A DNA stretch of 64,000 nucleotides, taken from the NCBI RefSeq assembly GCF_029867415.1, contig NC_081185.1, forward strand, positions 113,753,466 through 113,817,465, written 5' to 3'. The stretch comes from Vicia villosa (Eukaryota > Streptophyta > Magnoliopsida > Fabales > Fabaceae). Below the pieces are notes generated by a model. The model was given only the letters and a program-made list of their open reading frames with translations, was not told the DNA's origin and did no database searches. A program made the translations under genes and the position numbers. Of this stretch, positions 31,908-44,650 are shown piece by piece (position 1 is the first letter of the stretch; each line of letters begins with the position of its first letter).

Positions 31908-34563
31908 TAACCAAATAGTATGTTATTTAATATAAAAAATGAGCTCAAAAGTTCTAAAATGCTAAAAATGCATTCATAACCTAACAAAGTTTATATAATT
32001 TGTCTGCAATTATAATATTCTAATTCCTTATTAGGATCAACCTTACACATTCATTGTCATCGGCATCAACCATGTCATCATCATCAATATCAACCAAGTC
32101 ATCACCCTCCTCAATCTTTGCTCTGAAACCGACCTCCACATAATAATCCTCATCAAGTGAGTCATCATCCTTATGAACTTCAAGGATAACCCATTACCGT
32201 TTACATTTGAAAATATTTTTTGAAAAATTGGGCTTAAAGTGAAATTGAAAAGTTAAATAATATGATAATTTTAAGTAAAGTAAACCACGTGAGTTGGAAA
32301 TATAATAATTTTAAGTAAAGTGAATCACATGAGTTGGAAATAAAATAACCGTAGATGTTTATCTATAAGTTCTGAATAGTTTATTATTGGGTTAAATCGT
32401 ATAGCGGTTTTCAACTTTAGTCCCTCCAAATATTTTTTTCAAAGAATGGCCCTCTAAATATTTTTTCTAAAGAATGCCTCTCATGGCAAAATCGTAGCTA
32501 AAAAGGTATCTAATTTCGTCGCTAAATAAAAAATCGCCGTTAAAATCGTCACTAATCTGTAACTGCTATATTTAGAGGGATGAAAAACTTATTTAACCCT
32601 TTATTATTCAATCATAAAATTGATACAATAAGTACAAATATATTATATTAGAGATACTTCTAAAAAATTACAATAAAATAAATTATGATAAACTCTTAGA
32701 CATGTTTGTACCATAACACTATTATAAAATAATTATAAAATAATTAAAAACTTTAGGTTAAGATATACTTACAAAGAAATCTTCCAAGATATATTTACAA
32801 AGAAATCTTCCAAGTATATCTAGTAATTGCCTTGCCTTGGCTAGAATTGAGATCTCATACATCATGTTTTAGGTTTATAGAACATCCGACACTATAACCA
32901 ATACTACTCTTTTTGTTCTTAATTTTACTAATACATATAATAATAATTAGTCTATCATTTTCATTAACAAATATATATTAAAAATAAAAACACTTTGAAA
33001 TGAATGATCACTTTAACTCGTCTTAAAAGTGATTGTTCAGTATAATGACAAAGAACGTATAATTAACAACATAATTTTTATTGGGAGGAAGACATATAAA
33101 TTGCTCACAATGACTTAAAAGATTAGGTGATTAATCTTGATATAAAGTATTTCTAATCAAATTGTAAATGTTAATTGTGTTTTCTTTTGTCATTTTTCTG
33201 CAGCAAAGTCTATTAATAAATGACTAAATAAAATTAAACATGATATGATCTAAAATATCTTGGAGATAAGATCTAAAATTAAAAGTCAATTATACATAGC
33301 TTGGATAAGTATTTAATTAGATTTAAATTCAAACTTTATTTATTAAAAATATCTTTTTATAATTACAAAACTCATATCATGTTTAATTTTGTTTAGACAT
33401 TTATTATGGGACTCTGCTATGGAAACATACCGGAAAAAATACAATTAATATTTGAAATTTGATAACAGATACTTTCTATCAAAATCAATTTCATAATTCT
33501 TTAAGGTATTGTGTGCAAGTTATATGTGTTCCTCCCAATAAAAATTATGTTTTGAATCATGTTAAAGGAGTATCCACCAAAGTTCTACAGTTGTATTTTT
33601 AAATCACCCAAATTGATAGCTCTGCTAGAGCTCTTTGCAATTATAGTGAACAATCACTTTATGATAAGTTGAGGTGATAATCTATTTCTAAGTGTTTTTA
33701 TTTTTAATATATAATTGTTAACGAACATGATAGACTATAATTATTAGTTATATGTATTCGTAAAAATAGGAAAAAAAGAGTATTATAGTAGGATTTTTTA
33801 TAAGCCTAAAATGGGGATTTCAATTCTACTGGTAGCACCTTTTCACAAGTCAAGGCAGTTACAACATATCATCCATAGATAACTTAGGATGATTTATTTG
33901 TAAGTGTCTCTCAATGTTTATAATTACTTTATAATAGTCTAAGAGTTTATCATAGTTTATTTTATTATAATTTTTTTGAAAGTGCCTCTGATATAATATA
34001 TTTGTATTTATTTTATCAAGTTATGATCGAATAATAAACTATTTGGAACTTATAGGAAAAGTTAGATGAAAAAGTCGTCAAAAACTATGTAACTAGTTTA
34101 GCATACATTTTCTCAATGAAAGGTTTTCTCAAAGAAAAAAAAGTAAACAATTTTGGAAAAAAAGTAAACATCTACAAGTATTTTATTTCTAACTCTTGTG
34201 GTTCACTTTACTTAAAATTATTATATTATTTAACTCTTCAATTTCACTTTCACTTTCAGCTGTGAGTTCAATTTCTCACCGTAGGTAATTGGAGAATTGG
34301 GACATATTAAAAAGAGTTTACCTTGAAGCTAATGAAAATGATGATGACTCAGTTGATGAGTATGATTATGTGGAGATCGATTTTAGACCATAGATTGAGG
34401 AGGGTGATGACTTGGTTGATGACGATAATGATAATTAACATTGATACTAAGAAGGAATTTGAATATTATAATTGAGGACAAATTATATAGACTTTGTTAG
34501 ATTATGAATACATTTTAAAATTTTTAATCTCATTTTTTACATTCAACAACTGTTTGGTTATAT
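31908..34563. repeat. Long inverted repeat (foldback), arms about 1.1-1.3 kb
   Basis: The left arm (31908 to about 33290) matches the reverse complement of the right arm (about 33310 to 34563) nearly end to end, with indels. Paired landmarks: aaccaaat at 31914 with gtttggtt at 34553; tcatcaccctcctcaatct at 32099 with agattgaggagggtgatga at 34393; aacataatttttattggga at 33069 with tcccaataaaaattatgtt at 33534; aattaaacatgatatga at 33233 with tcatatcatgtttaatt at 33372. The centre is around 33300 with almost no loop. The outer arm parts contain acidic codon runs (ENDDDSVDEYDYVE on plus, about 34335), possibly from a hAT transposase tail. Confidence 0.85.
32389..32599. mobile_element. 211-bp MITE with 9-bp TSD inside the left foldback arm
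   Basis: The ends are GGGTTAAAT and ATTTAACCC, exact inverses. The 9-bp direct repeat TTTATTATT flanks it (32380-32388 and 32600-32608), the duplication length of Mutator-like elements. The right foldback arm has the unoccupied site with a single tttattatt (inverse at about 34031-34039), proving insertion after the arms formed. Confidence 0.9.
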
Positions 34564-34574
34564 TGGAACACAAA

Positions 34575-34790
34575 CAGCGCGCCAAGACTCCTCCTCGCAG
34601 ACAGTCACGCTCCGAGTAGGACACTTTGGCATCCAAGAAACGTCATCATTCTCCTCCTCGGAGAGATCATCCATCTTTTATTACCAAGAACAGCAAAGAA
34701 GATCATCGCTCTCGTCAATGCACACCGTCGCCTCGGTCGAAGGGATGTTCACAATCACCTTCACCTAAGCCTGCAAATCACCGTTGACAC
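34575..34790 (+). pseudogene. Arginine/serine-rich coding remnant
   Basis: The plus strand in one frame reads QRAKTPPRRQSRSE, a stop, then KKRHHSPPRRDHPSF, KEDHRSR and SPSPKPANHR, the composition of an RS domain from a splicing factor. It is broken and lies between the foldback and the copia remnant. The parent gene cannot be named. Confidence 0.35.
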
Positions 34791-34859
34791 AATAGGCAGA
34801 GTTACAACATTTCACCATCTGGAGCGACGAAGAGGAGAAACGCTGGGGGCCCCTGTCTT

Positions 34860-36450
34860 GGGTGATTTTTGTGGAGGTGATTCACAAAATTTGAAGGTTT
34901 CAACGGGGCAAAAGGGTGAGAGCAACAACTCCAATGGGTATGGTGATTGTAGCAACGCGAGAGGCTGAAAATCGAGGGATATGAGTAAAGTGCAGTGCTG
35001 GAAATGTAAGAAACTTTGATATTTTGCTGTTAACTGTAGTGTAAAATAGTGGGAATCTCAAGGGGATGAAGCTAAGGTTGCTATGCAAGAGGTAATGTTG
35101 AAGATACACTTTTAATAATGATTACCGAGGAGTTTGATGGTAGTTCTGAGGTACTGGACAACAATTGCAAGTCGCGAGACAGCAACTGCAATAGTGTAGA
35201 AAATAGGGCAGATTTGCGCTTGGAACAAAATGTGATAATCTTGGTCCGAAATGGGTTCAAGGCAGCGATGAGTGGTACTTCGACTCTGGTTGTTCAATGC
35301 ATATAATGAGGAGAAAATATTGGTATGTGCAAATCAATCAAGTTATGAAAAGTAGAGTAAAGTTCGCGAACGATTCCATCCTTATGGACGAAGAAGTCAG
35401 TGATGTTTTGATTGAGAAGAAGAATAATGGGCATTCTATGATCAAAGATGTGTTATATATTTCGGGTATTAGGTGTAACCTTTTAAGTATTGGCCAATTG
35501 CTTGAGAAAGGTTACAAGATATGCTTGGAAGACAAGATTTTGTGTGTTGTTGATGCTAATGGAGTGTTGATCCTTAAGGCTCCTTTGGCTTCCAATAGGA
35601 CTTTCAAAGTTGAGTGGAAATTATTAGAGCATAAGTGCTTAGCCACAACTACAAGTCAAGAGGAGTGGTTATGGCATTACCGTCTTGGACATTTGATTTT
35701 TCGTGATCTCAAAGCATTGCAACAAAATGGTATGGTTACCAGACTGTCACATATTAACATTCGAGCTGAGTTGTGTGAGGAATGTGTAAGAGGAAAGCAA
35801 CACAAGGGGAGTTTTAGCAAGGATGTGGGTCATAAGGATTAAAGCGCACCTTGAGATGGTGTACTTCGACGTTTATGGGCGATGCAAGTCGACACATTTG
35901 GTGGCAATAAGTATTTTGTCACGTTTATTGATGATTTTAGTAGGAAGTTGTGGAATTATCTTATCAAAAGGAAAGATGAAGTGTTTGATGTATTCAAAAG
36001 GTTTAAGTCCATGGTGGAGAGGCAATGTGGTCACAAGTTGAAGATTATCAAAACGGATGGTGGAGGTGAGTATGCCTTGATTGCATTCGGGAAGTATTGT
36101 GATGGTGAAGGTATAATGTGTGAGATTGTGCCACCTTATATGCCACAGCATAATGGTATTGCCGAGAGGAAAAATCGTTCGATTATGAATATGGTTCGAA
36201 GCATGTTAAGCGCTAATAGCCTACCAAAGGAATTATGGAGAGAAACGGTTTCTACAGCCACCTATTTGTTAAATATATGCCCTACCAAGAAGCTTGAGAA
36301 GCTTACACCAGGAGAGGTATGGTCCGGATTCAAACAGAATCTAACCCATTTGAGAGTTTTCGATTTGGTAGCGCATCGACTTATGTCGGGTCAACTTAGA
36401 AAGAAGTTGGACCACAAGGGAGAGAAAATGATTTTTATTGGATATCAAAA
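34860..36450 (+). pseudogene. Ty1/copia gag-protease-integrase remnant
   Basis: In order: a zinc-knuckle start (VQCWKCKK then a stop, near 34993); a protease region; a GAG-pre-integrase block (LWHYRLGHLIFRDLKALQQN, CEECVRGKQHKGSF) in 35297-35842; a frameshift near 35880; then the integrase core in 35882-36450 with GGNKYFVTFIDDFSRKLW, IIKTDGGGEY and PYMPQHNGIAERKNRSIMNM, and the downstream KLTPGEVWSG. The catalytic D and E of the second and third motifs are present. Reverse transcriptase is missing and no LTRs were found. Multiple stops make it non-functional. Confidence 0.9.
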
Positions 36451-36676
36451 ACTCGTTAACTTACAAAGATTAAAAGTGCATTTAAACTTGCCTTTAAGAT
36501 TTAAAGGTAATCAAATGAACTAGTATCTGACTTAGATTTACATTGAAAGGTCAAATAATAATTATTATTTAGTAAAGGGTCAATTAAAACAAAAATCTTA
36601 ATATATATAAATCCAAGGTTGTCATGATGGCAACTCTAGCCACATGTCAACCTCATAGCAACTCTAAACAAAAATT
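36451..36676. other. Unassigned junction sequence
   Basis: AT-rich spacer between the copia remnant and the complete copia element's target site. Contains 'aaaggtcaaataataattatt' and 'agggtcaattaaaac', which resemble the sequence just right of 49273; no element boundaries found. Confidence 0.4.
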
Positions 36677-36681
36677 CTAAT

Positions 36682-38224
36682 TGAAATTCTGGTATGACAG
36701 AACCTAGATGTCATATACGATGCCGTGACATCTGGTCTGTTATAAACGCAGCAATGGTAGGATAGGATGATCTTTAATTTTGGTTCAACACCTGTATGCT
36801 AAACTATCATAATAATACTGGAACCATTTATGCATAATGATAACTCAGTTATCACAACCAGATTTTGATCTGAGGTGGTTCTGTAAAAGAACAAGCTTTG
36901 GAAGTATTCCCTGATGTCATATTGGATGTTACGACATCTTATATCAGATTAATAAACCAGTGCAGAAAATAAAGAACAGCATACAAACAGTAACGAACAC
37001 ACAGAATTGTTCACCTAGTTCGGTCTAACCAACCTACTCTGGGGGCATACCAAGCCAGGGATGAAGTCCACTATTAGCAGTATTAATTCAGAGCTAAACT
37101 CCCAGTTTACAACTCCTCATTTAATCACTACCCAATGACCCCTCTACCTAGGTTCTCCCTAGATATGGAATATCTCCATTCCACTCCCAATCATAGCAAT
37201 GATGTCTAGCAGTCAACACCTCAGCCACTGCATCGACGGCTTAATTACCAACATTCAAAGCATACAAATAAACATATCTTAGAGTTGCTTCAAAGCTTCC
37301 TCCAAGCACACAACTCCACTCATTGCTTTACAACTTCTGAGTGAATAAAACAAACCTCTTACCTACAGGCTTCGAGGCACAAATCAGTGACCTTCCCACA
37401 AACCGGGAGGTTCACCTACACGGCTAACCCTAATGGTTACATCTTTCTAAACGCCGGCTAGCTTAATAAACTAGGTTACAAAGTTTCCTATTTATAACCT
37501 ATTCCCAACTGGACTTGGGCTTACAATCACAGCATTAATTGCTGTTACAAATCACAGAAAACTTTCTGCTAAAAACAAGGTCTTCAATCATAAGTTTCCT
37601 AATTTATCTTCATAATTAGAAACTGCATAATTCTCCAATATTCTAATCTTGATTCTCTTGATCTCTAAACCTATGCCACATAGGATTGCATAATATTCCA
37701 AAGAATATTCTGCATCTTTTGAGTACTTACTGAATCTTTATATTCTAGCTCAGCAGGCGCGTGACAGCTAAATATAACAGTAACTGCTGTCAAATACTGA
37801 TGTCACAGAGCATGTCGTGACATTCCATAGAACATCTTGATGTTGTACCTGTTCTGCATAAATCACAGCAAACAGTATTCTTCACTTCAATTCTCTGCTT
37901 CTCACATATCAGGGTGCCAAAAAGACAGCCCATGATTTGTTCTATTACTGATGTACAATCAGCACAATCTTTAGTTTCCCAAAATAAAGACTGAGATAAA
38001 TAAGGAAACATAATAGAAATAGAATAGAAAATGTAGCAGCTACTGCTGTCAAACACTGATGTCATGACGTCGAGCATGACATCCAACTCACAGCATGTAT
38101 TAGCTTACACAACCAGAACCTGTATAACCTTTAACACTACAAACCACATGTCATGACCTTAGTCAAGACAACAGAATACACATGAATGTTTTACCACAAA
38201 ATGCAGCCAATTAAAACATCTACA
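36682..38224 (-). repeat. 3' LTR of the copia element (1543 bp)
   Basis: Plus-strand ends TGAAATTC...ATCTACA. The polypurine tract follows immediately inside (38225-38239 on plus, reading GCCAAAGGGGGAGAT on the element strand). A TATA box (TATAAATAG on minus, 37488-37496) sits at about mid-LTR. It contains several GATGTCA...TGACATC inverted pairs. A 98-codon ORF identical in both LTRs (37790-38086 here) is probably non-coding. Confidence 0.93.
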
Positions 38225-41200
38225 ATCTCCCCCTTTGGCAAATTTTTGGCTAAAACATTCTGTCACCACATTAGAGAAACATAGTAGAAAAACAACTAGC
38301 AAACTACCAGTTATGCAAAGCACATCAAAACATCAGTCGTGCTGAACAAGTTCCACAAGCTACACTATCGCATAACATGAACAGAACCAACTTGTTCAAT
38401 ATGATCTGGGGTGACACTCTCTTCTCCCTTTGTTTGGCCATAAATGTTGCGAAAGCAACGGACATCTCCCCCTTAAAAGTTACTCTCCATGACATGACCA
38501 CCTTGAGACTGTATATTGCAACTGTGAAGAGCCTTCCAACACTTGTTGACATGCAGCCACTAGACGAGTTCAAGATTTGTGGATACCAGACGCACATGAT
38601 TAGATTCAACCATTCCCAGAAAAGCTGACTGTAATGATACATCTTGTTAAATAAACCTTTTCATAAGAAACTTCCTCTAACTAAGTTGAAAAAGCTCCTG
38701 CTGACTTGGACCACCTTCATTATGATGATAGAGTATAACAGACCAAGATAGTTTTCTAGAATTATATCTTGAACTAAGAAGACACTCCCCCTATCTGAGA
38801 TAATTTGTGCTTCATACAGGAAAACTTGTAATGATGAATGGAAAATATAAGACGCATCTTCATATCTTCAAGAGCGCACCCTCTGCCCAACTAACTAGCT
38901 GACACACTTCACTATTACAAAGTAACTCCTTTACAAAATATACTCACATCAGAATTTAGATGTTATAACATCTTGTATAACATTAAGATACAGTTGAACA
39001 GCTCAGTACATTCAACTAACTCCACTTCTCTTTCTTCAACAGATTCAAGTCTACCACCTTATCTCCACCTGAAATAATTAACAAATAACCTTTTGACACT
39101 TGATGCTTCCATAGAAAGGTTGCCACAGACTCAACATAAAGAACTGCCACTTCTTCCACTTGTTGATCATAACCCTACCGAGTTGCACTCTGATCATGGT
39201 CTGCCAAGATAATTTGAAATCCTCCTTGATATGATGTTTCTCATAATGATTAACATACTCTCGAATTAGAATTAGAAGAATCCTTTTTATCTACAGCTAT
39301 GTTGATCATCTCACCAAACTTCTGTCTTCATAGTCATACTCACTACTGAAGTCTTCATCATGAAAGTAAACACGAATTGCCAGAACATGTTACCATCACC
39401 TACACTGATTGATGTCTTGTCATACTTCATACTCCCCCTGAGAATTACAACATAAGGATGTTTTGAATAATTGTCCTTAACCTGAAGCATTCTTCATTTG
39501 GAACTGCCACACTTTCCAAATTTGGAATCCTTAGTTTGCTTGCTACACAAGATCCAGACTGCCACTTCATGTACCTTGAAGTAGAAGAAACTTCTAAATA
39601 GCTCTTGAACATGTCTTCAACAGATAGGTCTGAACCTAATCTTTACTGGTGTCTTCAAGTGTTGTGATGTAACATACAAAACAAAGCATCACATACATCT
39701 TCTTCTTCTTCCACATAGTTGATGTAAATATCCAGCTCCCATCAAGACACTCACCATCTCCTATATGTTTCTTCTTCTTGAATCAACTCACCAGCCAACC
39801 ATTGCCTTTCTTAATGCTTAATTGAAGATAACACAGAACTATAACTGATGCATAGTTCAAATCGGACCATGGACACTTCATACACATACTTAGCTCCCGA
39901 CAGAGTATATGAATCTGTATTCAGGCTGTACATCCAATAAGTACTAAGTCTCCCGTCAAAGCACCTATTAGTCACTCAGATAGAATTTGCTGTTCACACC
40001 AGGTCCTTCTAAATGATCTCTTCTTCATACATGAAAGCATTGACAATGATGCTACAACATCTGTTATCACATCATTCATTTAGACTCTTTGGATTTCTCA
40101 TTCAACATCTCCTGTATGACACATGGGGAAAGACAAATAAAGCACGACCAACACCATCAACTCAGTTACACATCAGTCATGATTAAGGGATAATATATGC
40201 CATATCTCAATAAGCTTTTCTTCAGACTTCTCTTCTGACTTTGAGATAATGGATGCCACAATCTGTACCCCATGAGGAGATTCCCTCAACAAGGTTTCTG
40301 GAACAGATTCACTTATGACATAACTCCTGAAAATACCTCAGATTCCACACAGTAATCTGACTCCCTTGAATCATCACACAATATTCAAAACCATATTTCA
40401 CTATGCACGATACACAGTATTCAGTTTTCACCACTAACTGTTCTATGGTTAAGAAAACAATTCACACATCTGGTTCCTTTGATCAAAAGAACATACCAGA
40501 TATAAGCTCATCTTTGGATTTTCATAGAGGTCTTGAAAAGAAAACCTGAATGAATCCTTTCACTTACACTGAGCTCTTCTTCCAACTCCCATAAGCTTAT
40601 GCCTAAAATAAACTAACATTTGGGATGGAAGGTTCAGTTGATTGTATTCTGACCAATCAACACAAAAAGCATATGTCTCCTCTTCCAGATCAGGAGTAGG
40701 TTCCAAACAAATGTACTCACACTACATAAGTTTAGCACCAGAACATCTGTTCTTCAACTGGTAGCTGCATACCAGTATGCCATCAGTTCCTTCTTCTGCC
40801 ACTTGAAAGGACTTCCTCCCTTTACAGAACCAGAGTTCAATGCTCTTACAGACCTGGTTGTGAAACCAAGTTTGAGTAAGCAACCTCCATCCCGCAGTTA
40901 TGCAGTTATGTCATCCAAGCTCACACTTTGATGAATCCCTGCTTCTTTTCCAACGACATCAGACACTCTGATGCATGAGACATCAGAAGGACTAGTTAGA
41001 GACTAATCCTCTAGCTGTACCCAGGATGCCACTTCCTTGAGCAAAGCTGTTTCCATGATGTCAAGAATACTGCCACTTGTTCTTGACTTCACAGTGTGCA
41101 TTAGCCAATGCACTTCCTTACCTAGATCAGAAATAAACTGATCCAAGTAACCACCATCAAGATTATGATGTCTTCTTCTTCTTGTGCACTCCAAAGCTGA

Positions 41201-41666
41201 GCATGTTTCTTGCCAGGAAACCTTTTTTCAGAGATCATATGCTTCTGCTGCCACCAAAGAGATAGATCTTAGAACAAATGCACTATCCTTCCTGTACATG
41301 GTCTTGAAGAAGAGATGTTCCAACCTCTTTAAGAACATCAGTTATCTTGAACTTCCAAGGATAATCAATTAAATACTTGTACTTTGCACAAATAACAATT
41401 GATCTTCAATACCAGATTTGCAGAAGAATCTTCTTCTGAGAAGAAAAAAAAAACCATGTGTTTTCTTTAAATCTGCTGAAACTTCCATGTCATACAACCT
41501 CTAGTAAAAACCAGTCGTCTCCTCATCACTTCTTTAACACAGAGATCAAACCCGTCAGACTTTACATCTTAATCAAGTGCTCTTCTTCTCCTTTACCATT
41601 GCACCAGAAAGTATCATCCCTCGATCTCATCCTGAAACAGAATAGGATGCCTGCTCTGATACCAAT
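38225..41666 (-). other. Internal region of the copia element, no recognisable ORF
   Basis: Both strands contain only short ORFs (longest about 100 codons, 38325-38642 minus) without family signatures. Phrases such as actgccacttcttccact recur. The primer binding site (TGGTATCAGAGC on minus, complementary to tRNA-iMet) is at 41653-41664, two bases from the LTR edge at 41667. Confidence 0.8.
41653..41664 (-). other. Primer binding site, tRNA-iMet type
   Basis: TGGTATCAGAGC on the minus strand is the usual copia primer site and sets the element's direction. Confidence 0.92.
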
Positions 41667-43462
41667 TGAAATTCTGGTATGACAGAACCCAGATGTCATA
41701 TACGATGCCGTGACATCTGGTCTGTTATAAACGCAGCAATGGTAGGATAGGATGATCTTTAATTTTGGTTCATCACCTGTATGCTAAACTATCATAATAA
41801 TACTGGAACCATTTATGCATAATGATAACTCAGTTATCACAACCAGATTTTGATCTGAGGTGGTTCTGTAAAAGAACAAGCTTTGGAAGTATTCCCTGAT
41901 GTCATATTGGATGTTACTGTCATACCCTAATTTTTGACCCCCCTGAGATGACATATCTTCAGGATTTTTCATCAGGTCAAGACAAGTACCCAGAGCAGTC
42001 AGTTCTCCATCTGGTACCTAATCGAGGATGCTCAAAGACAAGAAAGCTCAGGCAAAGGATCAATCAATACAAAGATTAGTCTCTAATACAATCATGGGGG
42101 CTCAAAAAACTTCACTTTTCTCATCTATGACTGATTAGACATCCAGTCATATGAGTACAGGTTTACTCAGGTCACCAGACTAGGGTTTTGAGCCTATCAA
42201 GGACTAAAATCAGGGATCACTTTTGGGAAACCCTAAAAAGCCCCAGGGAACCATTCAAAAACATCAATCATCTTCAAATAACTCATATGACAAGATCTAC
42301 TGGACATCACACTTCAATTCAAAGTCTACAGTCATTATTTTCACATGGTCGACAAATTAGGGTTTTGACCTAATTCACCAAGATAGTTGACTTCTGATCA
42401 GGGCATGAATCCAAAACTCAAGACATGATTCAAGAGTCTCTACTACCTCAATATAATCCATTTATATCATCCATTTGGGGAGAAGATCTTATTTCTACAC
42501 AAAAACCCAAAAATTCACTTTATAAGGAAAAAGTCAACTGTGAAGGATCATCATTGACTTTTAAGGTTTTTGGTCAAAAAATGACTTTCAAAGATCAATA
42601 TCATCAATATATGGATGTCAAAGTCATTTGGCCAAAGAAATTCAAAGAAATTCATCAAAGAGCGAAAAGTCGGGAATTAGGGTTTTTGAGGGCATGGTGA
42701 GATCTCAAAATTTCACCTACACAACTCAAAAAACTTCCAACATGAAAGTTGTAGATCTTGCCAAATAAAACAACATCTTACAAGGGAACTTTTTTCAAAA
42801 GATCAACCATTTATGAAGTTTTGGAAATTTTGAAGTTTAGGTCATAAACACTTAGAAATTTTTCTAAGTGTTTTAACCTAGTTTTCTTCCAACTTTAGGC
42901 TCATTTTTCACAAATTTCCCAAAGGATTCTGAAGAAACTCCAAACTAATGATTTGAAGTAGATGTTTAGGGCTTTCCAAATTGTGTTCAACCTTCTTCAA
43001 ATTCAATTTGAGCTAGGAGTTATGCTTGTTCAAAGTTGGCCTCATGAAGTAAAATTATAGGTCATGTACAATTTGGAACTTTGCAATTTTGTGCATTTTG
43101 CTTCACTAAGTGATGCTACACGACCTCTAATGCATCTGAAACCATACCATACATCAATTTCCATCATTGCATAAGGATTAGAGAAGATTCCCAAAAAACA
43201 AAGGCATGTGATTATGTAATGATTGCATTTTTGAATTTATGGCAAATTGATGATTCATCAAAGGAATCTTCTCCCAACCAATTGGAGCTCATTTCTGCAG
43301 CCATTTGGTCCCCTAAGATCAAGCAAAACCGATGGCTAGGGAGTGGTATCAAAGAGCTCATCATTGCACTTGGAATATTCTTTGAATTCCTTCATGGCTA
43401 AGAAAGCAAATCAACTTCACTAAGGAAGCTCACTCCTCTGCAGCTATACTGATCCATTTGCC

Positions 43463-43470
43463 TATAAATA
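43463..43470 (+). promoter_or_regulatory. TATA box of the Ogre LTR
   Basis: TATAAATA in the setting cctataaatacagatgc, followed about 30 bases on by an A/C-rich start-like sequence (cattcaaaaacacacc). Likely the U3/R boundary promoter of the LTR; activity is unknown. Confidence 0.7.
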
Positions 43471-44410
43471 CAGATGCATTCCTCATTCAAAAACACACCA
43501 AAGCAACCATATTACTTGCTTTCTCTTTCTCTTCTCTTGTTCATTGTTTTTCAAAGTTCTTTGGCAAGAAGAATCGATTTCTTCAAACCAGAGCTTATCT
43601 TTGGGAAGTGAGCATTCTAACATCTCAAGGGAGGTCATTTGAGGTGATCCAAGCACCTGGATCACTTCTGTAGGTGGAGGAACACCATTGTTGCTCTCAC
43701 TTTGGAGCATCTGCAGTTGGAGGTCCATGGAGTGATTCAGAAGGTTTCAAGGCAAGCCAATCATCCAGACACACTCCTTAGGTCATAGTGAAGCTAACCA
43801 GATGGCTGCAGCTCATCTGTAACTCGAGAATCAACACCCTCCATGTTCACTTGAAGCTGAAATCGAGGGAGGTCCATAGAACAATTCAGGAGGTTTGAGG
43901 TTATTACAAGCATTCAGTTAGCATCACTGAGCCACAAGGAAGCTTTTGGGATCATTCATACAAGCCCAGTTGCTCCCTATTATCCTCACGATCTCCATTT
44001 TCAGAGGTAAGTTTCTGAACTCCCTCTCTTTAATTTAAGTACTCTTTGTGAAATAGCTCGATTCTATCTTGTTCAGCATCATCAGAGGATTGAAAACCCT
44101 CTATCATCATCCATTTATCTTTCAGTATAGTCATTTAATTTAATTTTGAAATTTTAGGGTTCTTCACGATTTCTGGTAAATTAGTTAGATGTAGTTAATG
44201 ATAGTTCATGTTAGTTACATACTTAGAATCATGAGTGAATTTAGAGCAAGTTTCGTGTTTACATCGTTGCAAATGGTTAAGAAACGAGTAAGTTCAGAAA
44301 TTCAAAAATGGAGAGCTTGAGGTTGAAGATGAAGATGGTGGTGGCGCGCAAATTTGAATTCTCAGGGGAGAGTTTATTTTATTTTGAATGGTGTGCGTTT
44401 TATTAACGAC

Positions 44411-44495
44411 TGAATAACTTGCCCTAGTGGCCACACATGCGCTCTTAGTCTCCTCATGCCCAAAGTCTGGGGTTCGAATCCCCCTCGCCCCAGAC
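44411..44495 (+). other. tRNA-like segment in the Ogre LTR
   Basis: It contains a B-box-like GGTTCGAATCC with flanking complementary gtctggg/cccagac arms and a weak A-box-like ccctagtggcc. No acceptor stem or standard cloverleaf can be drawn, so it is a tRNA-derived relic, not a gene. Confidence 0.5.
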
Positions 44496-44579
44496 TTTTT
44501 GATTCTTTTATTTTTCAAAGATTTACAACTTGTTTTGAAACATAACCAAATGAAGGCAAGTCACTAACACTGAGCGCGC

Positions 44580-44650
44580 GTTGGCTCAGTGGTGTTGTTT
44601 TGGACTGGTGACCTCAAGGGCGTGGGTTCAAACCCTCCAAGGGCCAAAAC
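44580..44650 (+). other. Second tRNA-like segment in the Ogre LTR
   Basis: A-box-like TTGGCTCAGTGG (about 44589) and B-box-like GGGTTCAAACCCT (about 44624), spacing typical of a tRNA or SINE head. Acceptor pairing is poor. Confidence 0.5.

Noticed and set aside
37790..38086. 98-codon ORF on the minus strand, repeated identically at 48834-49130
   Set aside because: It lies in the same place in both LTRs of one copia element, so its conservation reflects the youth of the LTR pair, not protein coding; no family signature.
44294..44518. 74-codon minus-strand ORF reading SGARGIRTPDFGHEETKSAC
   Set aside because: This is a translation of the tRNA-like segment and its flanks in the Ogre LTR, a well-known kind of spurious predicted protein.
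44580..44650. Functional tRNA gene
   Set aside because: A and B boxes are visible but the acceptor stem does not pair and a standard anticodon arm cannot be drawn; it is within an LTR.
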